Assembly: GCA_029953675.1 (NCBI GenBank)
Contig: JAMWBK010000002.1
Location: 2,542,001-2,606,000, forward strand
DNA: 64,000 bases
Direction: 5' to 3'
Source: Rhodosorus marinus
Taxonomy: Eukaryota; Rhodophyta; Stylonematophyceae; Stylonematales; Stylonemataceae
Below the pieces are notes generated by a model that saw nothing but the letters and a program-made list of their open reading frames with translations, did no database searches and was not told where the DNA came from. Made by a program: the position numbers and the translations under genes. Shown here in pieces: positions 45,755-58,251 of the stretch (positions are counted from its first letter, which is position 1; every line of letters starts with the position of its first letter).

Positions 45755-48536
45755 GTGATCGTGTAGCAGCCTTTTGCTGACAAGCGTATCACTCAGCGGT
45801 GAAGGTGTACGTGCTTCGGACATCGACCCACCGCTGGGGTATGATTTAGAACGTTGTACGTAATTTTTTTGTTTTGAGAAGTCTTCAAGGTTTTGATTTG
45901 GCTGTATTGGACTCTAGCTAAAGTTGATCGCTCGTGTACTAGTAGCCCAACCCATGTTCTTGAGTTAAGCGATTGTCAACCGGTGTGCGTAAAATCTTCA
46001 AGCAACCAAACTCTGGAGCAGCAGAAAGCTAACTGTCTACGGCCACAGTGCACTGACAGGCGCGTTTGACCTTGTAGTATATTCGAAGACAAGGAAAACA
46101 TTTTGAGATCTGCCTTGAATTGATTTTTCCGCAGATCGCGAGCTGAAGTTCAGTTTACGTGCGGTAGTCGAATGCAGCGCAGAGCTGCTCATTGACTTGC
46201 GTGTGATGAAAAGCGGGACTCCCTGGGATCATCAGCAATGTCGCCGGGACCCTTGAGATTGTTGGTCACGAAATCAGCGGTACGGATCTCTGCGCGGTGC
46301 CAGTTTGATCACCTACCCGTGCCGGACAGGCCGACTACAAGAGCATAGTCAAGAGCCTATTGATTCCCGAAAGGCCTTCCGCGGAGTTTTTGAAAGCATC
46401 CAACCACAGCTGAGATCGGTTAATTCCCGTGCCTAGACAGGAGCCAAAATCCAGTATCCTCTTTCGACTCTCTCGACGAGACTCGCTTGCTAGCCATGGT
46501 TTCCCGAGACCCCCCCTGAAAATTCGACAGATCGTGAGGATCCCGTAATATGTTGCATATAGAGTGCCAGTTTCCACATCGCAAGTGGCTCCTCACTAGT
46601 CAAGAGATTCCAGCAGCCAGGTCTCCTTGCTTGTAAGAACTCTTCCAGCGGTCAGCGACGTGGTGACCGAACGGAGATTGATCACGGGAGAACCGAGCAA
46701 GAGCGCAACTGGACGTTTTAGTGCCTGGAAAATCCGCTCTTGAAAAAAGGGACTGTCTTCAGTCGGCAACGACTTTTTCGTTAGTAGGGGTTACCCTATC
46801 CTTGACGATGACCAGCCCGCAAAGATAGATTATGGATACTGGTTCTAGGGGCGCTAGATTCGCTGTTCAAGTCGTTGACATACTGCGGCCCTATCCCCCT
46901 TCCCCGATGGTCTTCACGGTCGAGGGTTGCGATCCAGAAAACTGACCTCGTTCTAGCTTGGGCCTTACGTGCGTTCGCCTCCTTGACGAATAATTGATTG
47001 ATTCCGTCAACCGACGATGGAATTGAGCCCTGCATTTACTGTGAACTTGCACTTGAGGGTGATGGTCTGACTGCGCGCTAAGCTTCACCTCAATTCGCTG
47101 AACATACACACACAGTCCACAATCCATTTCGGATCAATCCAATTCCTCAAAGACAAGATCAGACGCACTCCCGAGAAAGAGCCCACCATTGCATATTTAA
47201 AATAAGAAATAAATAGATCAGCGAATAAATAATACAAAATAATTGGACAATTTCGTTGCAGTAGACCAATAATATTGCTGTTACTTCTATACTCAATAAA
47301 GTTAATTAATATTTCAGTATGCTGATAAAAGCAGTCAGAGATTTCATACAGAGAACATTGGGCACTGGTTTTTTGGCCCAAGCCAATCACCTGCTATTTT
47401 TACCAGAAATTGAAACCAGCAATATGGTGCAAAAGGACGTTTTTCTTTCTGAAACAACCGTTGCACGGAAATTAACGAAAACTCATGCGAAAGGAATTCA
47501 ACGACCGGTTCCAGGCAACTAATAACAAATATGACCCTCCACTCCAAAATCTCCTCTTGAGAGCTAGTAGACCCCCCACCGAGAATCTGCCCAGCACTAC
47601 CTCGAAGAGGGGGAAACGAACTTTCCACTTTCAGAATTTCCCTCGAAAACCTTCTGCAAACATCCAACGAGGAAAACAGAAGAAAGCCGCCATAGGGGTG
47701 GGGTCAGCTTGGACCAAAAATACCAAGGGTGACGCGATAAATCAATCAATGATTCTTGTTCAATCAATATTAGAATTTTGTTTTCCAAAATAATCATATC
47801 CAAATGTCCGTTGGTAGAGAATTAACTCACTATTAGCGATAAATAATTGGACGACAGCCGTCTTGAAAGTTTGAAATTATTATGATGCGCGGGAATAAGC
47901 ATCCGTTGCGAGAGGGGTTGGTGGGGTGGGAGGGGGGGTATGGCCGTGGAATTCCTGCACACAACGAGGCCCTTTTTTTTGTGAAAAGCTGAATTGCACA
48001 ATGGAAGGTGACTATCAAATTGCACCTCTATTGGGTGAAATAGTCCGGTACCTTATGGAGAGGGGGGAGGAGTACTGTAAAAATATATGTTAAACAAGTA
48101 CAATGATTTGCACCAGCTCAGTCAATAAGATCGGTTGAGGATGTTGGGTTGTCTATGTTTTTTGGAATTTTTCAGAATCCCGAGAACGTGGACTGTGGCA
48201 ACACGAAGGATGGATTGGCAAATTGACTTGAGTGCCGAGATACATTGAAGATTATCGGGAAGGGGAGTTGTTTTGTTGGGTTTCTGGTTTTCATTAGCCC
48301 CTGGGTCAGCAATGTGCGACGATCTGTTTGGCGAGTACGGTGTGTGGGGTTGACAAGCCCCACCCTTGGAGAGGTGGGGGGGAGGGTTTGATGATGATCG
48401 CGAGATTAGTTTGTTGATAGTAGTGTTGTATTCCCGGCGGAAATGTTCACATGTTTATCCCTCATCATTTTTTCGATCAGCCAGCTTCATTCAGTGGCGC
48501 GATATACAGTTAGGCAAAAAGGTTAGATCTATATAA
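45755..48536. other. 2.8 kb spacer
   Basis: Contains no recognisable gene. AT-rich at 47170-47320. Scattered 50-100 codon frames on both strands lack family features. Confidence 0.45.
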
Positions 48537-49145
48537 TTATGAAGTTGTACGAGTGTTTGGTATCTTTTGTCCATGGACCTTCTTCACATGTCTGTTCATG
48601 ACGGATCTGGTCCCAAACGTTTGCGTGCATATCTTGCAGACATATGGTCGCCTCTGCTCGTGTACGGTCTCGATATGCGTTGAGAGGTTCCCCCGGGTTT
48701 TGAATCTGAAATTACATAGAAGGCAGACAAACGGCCTCTGTCCTTCGTGCACTGATCTCGTATGAGTCTTCAAGTTCGACTTCGTTCCAAAAGTTCTACC
48801 GCACTCCTCGCATTTGAAAGGACGCATTTTCTCGTGTACTGTTCTCGTGTGCGTCTCCAAATCTCTTCGCGCGGAGAATACACGGCTACAGATCTCACAC
48901 GCAAACTCATTTCCCCGCCTGTCACCAGTAGAATTAGCGCTGTTCTTTCGCTGAATTGGTCCTCTCCCATTCAACTCTGGATTTACAGAACCCCGGCTGC
49001 CCTGGTCAAGCACCCCGTCACCGCGCGCATTCGGTGATGGTTCTAAGATAGCCTGCTGCTTCTGCTCTTCTTTCGGTTCTTCATCTTCTGTCAATAGTCT
49101 CGACAAGTTCATTCTCCGCTTGCTCTCTTCTTTTGTCACCCTCAA
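48537..49145 (-). CDS. Four-finger C2H2 zinc-finger protein
   Basis: Intronless frame of 202 residues. Residues 1-78 are polar and charged (acidic DEEPKEEQKQ, then Arg/Asn-rich) with no fold evident. Four C2H2 fingers follow with strict spacing C-x2-C-x12-H-x4-H: Cys83/86 with His99/104, Cys112/115 with His128/133, Cys141/144 with His157/162, and Cys170/173 with His186/191. Linkers (EKMRPFK, EGQRPFV, EQRRPYV) resemble the TGEKP-type DNA-binding linker with RPF in place of KPF, and the fingers repeat every 29 residues. It probably binds DNA, but the target is unknown. The helix residues (RRDLETH, KSNLKTH, RGNLSTH, RSVMNRH) could be used to predict a site. No effector domain is visible. Confidence 0.85.
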   Translation of the reverse strand: MRVTKEESKRRMNLSRLLTEDEEPKEEQKQQAILEPSPNARGDGVLDQGSRGSVNPELNGRGPIQRKNSANSTGDRRGNEFACEICSRVFSARRDLETHTRTVHEKMRPFKCEECGRTFGTKSNLKTHTRSVHEGQRPFVCLLCNFRFKTRGNLSTHIETVHEQRRPYVCKICTQTFGTRSVMNRHVKKVHGQKIPNTRTTS

Positions 49146-51134
49146 TCATAGCCCTTCCTCCCACCTAGAAACCCCACGCCCCCCCCGTCTTCAGTCCACC
49201 TCCACCCAGCCTCAACAGTGTCCCACACCACCTTATATCAAAAAAAGGACAACCAAAAACCTAGTACACCGCCATTTCCATGGTGTTCTCTCTGTGGAGA
49301 TCATCAATTACCATCCCCAAACCTACTTACCCTCCCTACAAACCCTCCCAACCCGTCGCCTTGACCAACATTGTACCTTCCCGTACTTCAAAGTAACCAA
49401 ACTGCATTCCAATGCCATCCAACGAACACGACCATTGCACGGAAGTCAACTAAAATTTTCTAAAACAATATCCACGTGAAATCTCGCCAACTACCCCTGA
49501 ACGATTTCACTGCATTTGGATCAAATTATAGCCCTTAAATTTTAAAGTTTTCCTGTTTCCGGTCTTTTTTTGTCGCTCGTTAACCCCTGAGTGCGCTCTA
49601 ATCGGAGAAAGCGTTTGGAGGGTCCCCCGTCATGGATATCCAGATTTCTTCCAGAAAAAGATAGTTAACGCCGATGGAAGGAAAAACCCTGGATTCACTT
49701 TTTTTTCTTTTTTTTCGGTCCTCTGGGAGGAGGCGAGTCTTGCGCGATGAATCGATGTTGAATGATCGGAAGGTTGCGTAGCACCTGAAGACCAGACCAT
49801 GCTGGTTCGAAAAATCTATTTATAATATTTGCTTTAACGTCCGTGTTAGGTCTGGGCTCAGCCGGAGAACTATGGGTATATCCGAGGAGCGTCTTTGGTT
49901 AAGCTCTGGCTGATTCCAGATACAAACAAAAAATTGTTTCCAGCGCTGAGCACCCTCTAGCAAACTTCTCGCTTTTACCTTGAAGAGCGATGATAGTTTA
50001 GTAGCTACGAACTGAATCCTGCGCCAGAAGCGTGATCAGGAGACTTTGACAACCACGCACGGACATTTGGACTTTCTTAAGGTCTATGCACACCAATTGT
50101 ACGTCGTCAGCAATGCTGTTTCTCGTATGGAAGTCATAGGCTCCAGGTTTCGGAACTCGCTATGGTGTCTGTCGGATTTTGTACTGTTTCCGATGCTGGC
50201 TCCCTGATATGCTGCCAATGCTGTGCTTGCCGGCTCGAATATGATGGCATCTTACAGATTTTTCTGCTAGCCGTCCCCTCAGACCTGTCAACGTCGCCCT
50301 GCTTTATGCTTATCGACAGTTGTTGTTGTTCGTGTTTGCAGTGCATGCGGGGGTACATTCTATGCAGGATATGCCTCCCACATGCAGTGAGGTGGTAGTT
50401 GAGCATATGCTCCGACCACGCTGACCTCGTTCTTGTCCCGTTCGTGATTTAAATCTTCTCTAAACTTTGACACGAAGCAAAAAAAATCCACGGAAAGCTT
50501 TTGGCACGTCTGCAACATAGAAGAAATGGCTGGCCCGGCCGAAGCGTCAGCTCTTAGAACCGCAGTGCAGAACTAGTAAGCTCAATCGGACACGACGACA
50601 TGGGTTCGAAGTAGTTTTCCTTAGACGCTGGTACTCATGCTTATTGAACACGGTCTTAATGAAACTCAACCTCCCCATTTCATGTCACATGGAGTGTTGT
50701 ACACTTGCTGTAACCTCGTTCAATGACTCCAGGATATCCTTGACTCCCATGGAAAACAACGGCTGCTGAGCCTTCACCCACGTCTTCACCTGCTCCGTAG
50801 CTGGTTCCATCGAACAGTCTATGAAACCATCCGTATCCTAATCATGCCAAGCATGGCAAACCTGTCCAGACGCTACTAGGCAGCGCCGTATTCAATCATT
50901 CTACGAGGGTCAAGTTCAATCAATCTTTGTCCACTTCAGGGTGGCCAGTTCACGGCGGGGGCTGAAGCATGAGGTTTTTCTGATGGCATCGATTCCTGAT
51001 TGGGAAGTAGACACTTGTCTTCCGTTGTGCCTGACTTCGGAGGACGAGCTCGTTTGTCCTTTTTTAGTTTTGTCTCGAACATTTAACAGGACGTGGATGG
51101 TGAAAGAGAGGTGAGGGGAATCGAGAGGAATGTC
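49146..51134. other. 2 kb divergent spacer
   Basis: Two mutually antisense frames at 50134-50406 are not convincing. T-runs at 49685-49715. No gene is supported. Confidence 0.45.
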
Positions 51135-52985
51135 ATGATTCGAGCAGGGCTTCTGCGGATCCCCAACGGAGGATTTGTTCAGGGGTTGGGAAAACGATGG
51201 TGCAGTGACGCGGTTGCGGGCGGCATTGCGGGAAAGCAAGGCACTCTGAAGGAGTTGCTAGAGGATGAACTGGCACAGGATGCAGATGAAAGGGCGTATG
51301 AGCCTCCGGATGCTGAGGGCATGTACTTCAAGAGAAAACAGGTTGGCGACAAGTACGCCCGAAAGCTCGACGAAATGGTCAGGCCGTCGGACGTTTTGCA
51401 AAAGCCTTTACGACTCAAAGAGGGAGAGACGCAAATGACCAGAATGACCAACGAAGGATTGAAGCGGTCTGTACAGAAATTTGGAGTGAAGGGAAGGAGG
51501 ATAAGGAGGGCAATGCGGGGCAGACGAATCCAGCATATGAACTTCAACACCAAACTTGAGGAGGTCTCAATTCCGAGCTACAACGACCTAGAGGCGAGTA
51601 TAAATACCGTCGTTGATGGGCCTTTCACATATGCAGCGACTAGTCGTGTACTCTTCGAGCTGATGAACTTGAGGTCCAAATTCAAGCCGGAGACTGTGCT
51701 TGACTTCGGCGCAGGAGCTGGAATGGCCACTTTGGCAACAGCTGCTACGTACTCACGGGGACGATGGGAACGAACACCAGAAGTTACAGAAATAAATAAC
51801 GAGGAGATAGTGAAGCTCATAAACAAGAGACTGTATGGATGGGGAAGAAGTATGAACGAAGCAGTTTCTGCCGAAGAGCCTTTTTGGGACTGGTTTTCAC
51901 AGCCTTTCTAACCAAAGTAGCCCATGTTTCTCTGCCTGTTTGTAGAGCTTTGTGTCAAGGATGTTACCCTGATTGAGCGCTCAAACTACTTGGCTCGTAT
52001 TGGTCGGGGAATTCTAGATACAGCGTTTCTTCGCGTTGATCGGAAGACGTCGAAGCCGTCCCAACCAGTTGGCTTGAAGTGGGTTCGAGGATTTCGGGAT
52101 GTGGGGTCCGACGAGAGTTTTGATCTAGTTCTTGCTTCTAAAGCTTTTCAGGAATTGGGTATGGCATCACCTACACCAAATGTACTGCTTTCCTCCACAT
52201 CTTTCTGAAATGTATTGCTGCGTGCCGTCTCGTGAACATCGGCAGGAGGTGGGATTAAGACTCTGCATGCTGCCGTCAAAGCACTGTGGGCAGTGACAAA
52301 GGGCTACTTGGTGATCGTCGAAACCGGGGACATGGATGGGTTTGCTCGGATTCAGAGGGTCAGGGACTTTTTCACCTGTGACTTTCGGGATCAGTTGGCT
52401 ATTCCAGGTGGCAGGGTGGTCATGCCATGTGTTCACTCTGGGATGTGTCCCATGGAGGGAAAGAAACTCACCTGTTCGTTTCATCAGAGATTCGTCATTC
52501 CTCCGTTCAAGAGATACGCTGAGAGCAGCAGGAGTAGGAGCGGGAGGGCGTTCTATTCGTATGTGGTTATCGAGTCTGATGAAGAAGCAAATCGGTACTC
52601 CCCAGAAGCGTGGAAGCTTCCTTACGCGCGAGTTTTGCATGCACCGCTGAAGAAAAAAAATCACGTGCTGGTTGATGTGTGCTCTCGGAATGGTTTGGAG
52701 CGTATATCGGTCGCTCGCAAGACAGGACGTGGTACATACCGCTTGGCACGCAAGACAATGAAAGGCGACTGGTGGCCACTCAACCCTAGGACACTGGATG
52801 AGGACATGGAGCATGCTGAGTACCAGGTACGGGTGAACACAAGGTTGAGACACGTCAGCAACAAGAGGTACATTTTGCACAGATCGGGTCTGAGGAAGCT
52901 AGAAAAGCTTCGCCGCTCAGCTCAAGCCCCAATGACGGAGTCTTCCGACTCAGCTGCTCAACATGAAACAGAAGAATCAGATTAA
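51135..52985 (+). CDS. METTL17: METTL17/Rsm22, mitoribosome small-subunit assembly factor
   Basis: Rsm22-family methyltransferase-like protein that binds the maturing mitochondrial small subunit and carries an iron-sulphur cluster. Exons 51135-51849, 51946-52158 and 52246-52985 give 555 residues. An extra in-frame 81-nt intron (51749-51829) is likely, because its removal gives MATLATAATLYGWGRK, closer to the family. The start ATG opens a mitochondrial presequence (MIRAGLLRIPNGGFVQGLGK). The SAM-fold motif is VLDFGAGAGMATLA, followed by DVTLIERSNYLARIG and FDLVLASKAFQELG. Downstream are GYLVIVETGDMDGFARI (family LV.VEPG...GF) and the cysteine cluster CVHSGMC...TCSFHQRF (family C-x-H-x3-C-x-x...C-H-F), which fits the 4Fe-4S ligands. 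The C-terminal third (residues after about 450) contains a basic segment and an acidic Ser-rich tail. Confidence 0.85.
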
Positions 52986-55091
52986 ATAATTAATGTAACC
53001 TTGTAAGTAAATCGGCGTACGAGGGGCGTGTCTCCGAATAAGGCGGATAGAAGAAGCAGGTTACGTTGAAACACTTCACGTAGTCCGAACCCTTGTGCAA
53101 GGGCAACAGAACTCTTATCCAAGCTCCTTTTTAACGCTTAAGCGTGGCCAGAAAGTGCTGTCAGTCAGACCCGACCGCTTAGACCTCAAACGTTGCTTTT
53201 GGAATTCCTATGTATAAGGTGGGCATGGGGCATGTCCCAGTGCCCCAAATGGTGCAGATTTCAAGGGTTTGTTGCCCTATTGGCCCACTTCTGCGAACCA
53301 ATTGCGCGATTCCAATCGGCAAGTCTAGATTCTGAGGCCCCCCAATGCTTGTCCCATTCTGTCCCAAAATGTGTGCCCAAATGCTTACCTCAATGATTGC
53401 TTCGAGGGGTTCATTTCGGAGCTTTTCACCGGTGGGACATTGTGAAGGGTTTTGGGGTGTCTTGCAGGTGTGTGTGTGTGTGTGTTTTGTTGTTTATGGA
53501 AGCACAACGCAACGTTTTTAGTCTTAGAAGAGGTGGTTGGGCTGCTGATGACGCGCGAACCTCATCGGATGTGCACCTTCTCAAAGTGGCTGCGGTTAAC
53601 CCCATACCGTATCGTCCCTTCTCATGTTTTGTTTATCTGAAAAATCCTCTTTAGCAACGAAACCCGCACCTTCATTCATGTGCCTCCCCCGGGGAGATCC
53701 CTTAACACTTCTCGAGCTGATGATGATGAGTTTATACAGAGCCTATCTATCCTGAGGGGCGTAACGGGAGACGCCGATGAAGCGCGACCAACAACAAAGC
53801 AGCGTGCGAACGCGTGAGAGTCAGAAACAGCTCCGTGAGGAGGCTGTCAAGACGGCCAGGGACATTGCGAGAAACACGAGGAAGCCAACGAGAAGCGACA
53901 CTGTCTATTAGATCAAAGCACTCGATGAAGATCAGCGGTACAAACCGATGAGACAGCGCCGAGTCCCGAACCTTGCGATCCTAGCTGATAGCCGGGCCGC
54001 AGAAAAGTGCCCCATTTTCGAAAGAGATCTGTTAGATTTTTATAATTATCGTATGGGGCATTCCCCGTTGCCCTCAGGCCAACCTTTCTATGTGCGAGTC
54101 GGCCACTAACGAGTTAGTAAAAGTACTAAAGAATTCGTACAGAATACTATCAAAGTTAGTACCTGTCGCACTGGAAAGAGAAGACAGGGGAAGGCCGCCA
54201 GAACTAAAAGAGCGAATGACAATCAGTATTGAAATTATTTTTCAGAACAGATTCCGAATTGACTGTTTTGCCTAACCCCCCCCCTAACTACCACGAGAGG
54301 AATCGTTGTTTGAGTGGATTGGCTGTGTTGGAGATCAAAAGCTAATTTTCTACCCCCATTGACTATCAAGGACAGCGAACTTGAAAACACCTTTTATTAT
54401 AAATAATTTTAATCAAGTCCGTAAATTTCCTGGTTTTAGAAGGGGAAGGAGGGGGGGGTGGGGCTTGGGGTTGTTTTCCATCAAGAGGTCTGGCAAGCAA
54501 ACTTTTCCAATGTGCAAGATTCGGCAATTTCAAACACGTTTTTTCTATTGTTTTTCTATTGAAAACAGTCACTGGTACTTCTTCACGTTTCTTATTGGAC
54601 GTATGGTTATGTTTTACATTAGATTTTAGCTCCACACTTACTTTTCCTGTTGGTTTGCACAGGGAAGGGGGGAGGACAACGAACCACGCGAAGACTTCAT
54701 GAATCTTTTAAACTTTTGTTTACTGTCGTAGTTGTATGTCATGGTCAGTTGACAGCTGATCTTTTCCTTTTTTGAGGCTAAGACGCTTTTGAAGTGAGTT
54801 GGGTACTTCGCTGACAGGGTCGGTGTGGTTTGAAGCAGGGTGGGAGAGGCGTGTGTTGTAGTTGTCTTCTCAACTCGTGCGAGGTGTTTTCCAAGTTCGG
54901 GCTTGTAGAGTTGGTGCGGGTGTGAATTGGTTGCTGTTTCCTGGTCAGAGTTTGGGCGGAGTTGTTTTCGTTTCGGGAGCCGTTTTGTAATTTTCGTTCC
55001 TTTTTTTTTTTTCTTACGTTCGTGGTGCTGGTGATTGAAGGGGAGGATTGGTAAGCGATACGGGGTTTGCTCGGTGAGTTCGAAGTGAGGC
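52986..55091. other. 2.1 kb spacer with a broken ORF
   Basis: Includes the disrupted coding remnant at 53660-54109 and short (TG)n at 53469-53484. The last 500 nt before RER1 are T/G-rich on plus. No intact gene is seen. Confidence 0.4.
53660..54109 (+). pseudogene. Broken ORF of unknown origin
   Basis: One frame (about 53660-53817) reads NETRTFIHVPPPGRS, then ADDDEFIQSLSILRGVTGD and stops at TGA. A second frame, open from ATG 53777, reads RTRESQKQLREEAVKTARDI and hits TAG at 53909. After that codon it continues KALDEDQRYKPMRQRRVPNL and FYNYRMGHSPLPSGQPFYV to TAA at 54107. Composition is protein-like throughout, so this looks like one gene with a frame change and a nonsense codon. I do not recognise the family; a retroelement or transposon fragment is one possibility. 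Confidence 0.4.
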
Positions 55092-56375
55092 ATGCAACAA
55101 GACGATCTAGCGGGTGGAAGCCGATCGTCTGTGTCTTCCGGGGGTAGCGGACCGCAGTATGTGCCATTGCAGGGGGAGCCACGGCAGACAAGCGCTCCTC
55201 CGTTGCCAAACGGTGCGCTGGTTGGGGACAGCATCGTTCAAGGCCTAGGACAGAGAGAGGTAATTAAAAGGCCGGAGTCAGAACCTGTCGTCCCCGTTGC
55301 TTCAAACGCTGCCCCTCCGCAGCCGACGGAGGCAATGACAGGGATTCCTTTGAGCGCCCCGGCGTTTCCCCCGTCTCCTATGTCAAGTAGAGGTGAGGTG
55401 ATGTTCACATGCTTCATTGGGAGATTCCCGGGTCGCACTCTCTGTTGCGTGGCCGACGATCTGAACATCCTCGGTGTCTAGGTGCCAGCGTGTCGGAAGC
55501 TTCCGACCCCTCCGCTCATGATGGGCCGTTGCTTGTACGGGGAGGGGAGATGCTGAAAAAAGCTTCCAAGAAATACCAGCAGATGCTGGATGCAACCACC
55601 CCACTCGTAATGCAGCGGTGGGTTGGTATAGGAGTCCTATTTTTGATTTTCCTTTTCAGGATTTTGTATATACAAGCCTACTATATTGTATGCTATGTGT
55701 TGTGTATCTTTGTTCTAAACCAGCTGATATATTTCCTGCAGCCTAAGGTAAGGCATTCGACTATATCTTCTCAAGTTGCTTCCTCGCCCAGCTCACAGTC
55801 CGTGAACGCTAAATCTGCTCAAAATTAGGACTACTCTTCGTTGACTGACTCGACTACCAGCGAGGAACCCGCGCTGCCAACGAAGCTTGATGTAAGCACG
55901 TTTGCCAACTCTTGATACTGCACTTCTAGTCAGCGATCATGTTAGATTACGCGTCACACTTGCGTCATTGCGTACTACGTTACCGCGGGGCCTAATGAAG
56001 CTTATCTTCTTTTCGTAATTCAGGAGTTCCGCCCCTTTGTTAGGAGGCTGCCAGAGTTCAAGTTTTGGTACTCTATAACCAAAGCTGTTCTTCTTGCAAT
56101 TCTTGCAACCTTCAACCCTGTTTTCAACGTTCCGGTTTACTGGCCTGTTTTGGTAAATCTACCCAGTTCAGATCACCACCTGGGAACTTCTTTATTTCTT
56201 CATGATTGTGCTAACTGTCGGACTGATTTCTGTTTAGGTCGTGTACTTTTTCCTTTTGTTCCTTGTGACCATGAGGCGTCAATTCATGGACATGAAGAGA
56301 TTTAAGTACGTCCCGTGGGATATAGGGAAGAAGAAGCGGTACAAAAGCAGTGTTTCTGTTACCACCAAAACTTAG
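55092..56375 (+). CDS. RER1: RER1, ER retrieval receptor, with long N-terminal extension
   Basis: Golgi membrane receptor that returns escaped ER membrane proteins in COPI vesicles. Five exons: 55092-55392, 55482-55747, 55829-55891, 56024-56152, 56238-56375, giving 298 residues. The RER1 core begins about residue 120 with [20 protein letters not shown] and has [20 protein letters not shown], then [55 protein letters not shown] and [14 protein letters not shown]. Hydrophobic segments form the expected W-shaped four-helix topology. Family members are about 190-200 residues; the extra ~110 N-terminal residues are Ser/Gly/Pro-rich (for example [13 protein letters not shown] and [10 protein letters not shown]) and have no helix. 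The C terminus is shorter than usual and lacks an obvious KKxx signal. Confidence 0.92.
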
Positions 56376-58251
56376 GGTGGATGGGCCCGAGCTGGCGATC
56401 AAGTATCCACCCAAGCAGTGAAAATGGTACATACCCCTTGCTGATACGGTTGCAGTTTCGCAAGTTGTCGGGTCCTTGTTTGGGAAATTCTATGTAAAGG
56501 AATGAGTCGATCTGGATGGTTGGCGATTGAGTGATAAGACAGGCACTTGGTTTTGCCGGTTTTTTAACGAGCCAGTTTGTTTTAGTTTGCCCCACGGGCT
56601 GTGGCCGAGATACCGTTCGTGATTTCCCGAGGTTTTAATACAACTGATGCTCGTGCTCTTGATGGTCTGCTACAAAGATTTAAGTCCATCTACCAGGAAC
56701 AACTCAGAAAAAGAAACAATATGGCCACGCAAGGACCTGGTACGAGCAATGCAAAAGGCTCGCCTGTGTGAATGAGTAGCCCTCATATACCGAGGAAGCC
56801 GTTGAACAGCACAGATTGGATTTGCACCATTTGACGATATGCCCGACATGATTGTAGAGATAGCCGGGGTTAGGCTTGTCTCGGGGTTTTCAAATTTATC
56901 AAATTTAGTCTTCCGAGAACAGACGCAGAGGGACTGTTGTTGATGCGGCACCACCTGCTTCTGGTTCCGGTTCCTCTCAATATAGACCCCAGATAAAACT
57001 CGGCTCAATTCGGCAGGTGCAGACAGGTCGACATCCATTCTACTCATGAAAAACTGGACAGCGCTGAATAGCCTGATCAGGTAGACGGATATTGGATACC
57101 CCCAAAACACGAGTCACGGGAGTTCAACCTAGACTTGGAGGGTGCAGCTCAATCCAACTATGAACGACTCCAAAAACAGAAATTCAAACTCTCTTCCCAC
57201 ATCGCCGATTCGCATCAATAAAACAGTAACTTAACCATTTATTCCACCAGCATGTAAGTCCATAGGGGGGGTCAAAAGAGCATTTCAAATTCTATCGTCA
57301 TCTTAACAACATATAACACCCCCCCTAAGGCGCTCAATTTTCTTCAAAGCCAAATCAAATAAGAGGAAAAAAGGTAAATATTCTTTGTCGCATTTGCGTT
57401 GAAAAGTATATTTGAGGGGTACCAATATATTCAGAATGTATGTTAAAAATAGCCGATTATGATATCATACAGAGGGGTTCGCCAATATTGTTTTTCCCGA
57501 AATTCTACGGTGCATACTACTCAGGCTAATGGCTGAAGCTGGTGGTGAGTCGATTCACCTAACCACTACGTGAGAGAAGGGATCAAGATGCTGACTACCC
57601 GCTTCAAGGGCCAGAGCTGCCCCTTGACACTACGTGTAGGGCGATCAATTCAGCAGCCCCTGAGGTCGAGTCGTTCAACCACAGCATTGCTCAAACCAGG
57701 GTGAAGACCCCTCCCTGAATGGTATATCATCCAGCGGATTTTTGGTGGTGGCCTCTTGATGGGGATATTTCTGATTTCTCGAAAGTCCGAGCGAGATCTT
57801 CAAATGAGGTTTTAAGAGGTTTTGGTGGAAAGTTGGAAGAGAGGGGGAGGAAGGGGTGGTGTGAGGGGGAGGTGGGGTTTTTGCTTAAGTATTTGGGGCG
57901 TCCGTTTTGTTGCTTTTTTTTTGTCTGTGTTTGTTGGTGCGGTAGCACAATGAGAAAGCGTATAAGATAAGCGATGTGAGGAATGAGGAAAAGGGGCGGG
58001 TTGGGAAATGGAGAGGTGGGTTTTTAGAGTTGGTGGAAGGGTAAAGGCTTTTCGTGACACGCCCAAGTGCGTTTGAGGTCAGGGGGCGGTTGAAGGTGGT
58101 TAGCTTGGGAAAAACGGGGAACTGGTGGGGGAGGGGGGATAGTTGCTTTGCTCCTGTTTGGCTTTAGAGTACTTGTTGTTGTTTTTCTTAGCTGAGTTTG
58201 AGCAAGGGTGTTGCTGGTGACGTTGTAATTGAGGCGGTCTGGACTTGTCGG
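56376..58251. other. 1.9 kb spacer with an orphan exon-like frame and short hairpins
   Basis: A frame at 56587-56771, just after a TTTTAG acceptor, reads FAPRAVAEIPFVISRGFNTT, ALDGLLQRFKSIYQEQLRKR and stops. It looks like a last exon, but I cannot link it upstream. A stretch at 57541-57640 holds three small hairpins. The final 500 nt are G/T-rich before the next gene. Confidence 0.35.

Noticed and set aside
50134-50406. Cys-rich 78-codon plus ORF and a 90-codon minus ORF
   Set aside because: Mutually overlapping, no family resemblance, no splice or promoter context.
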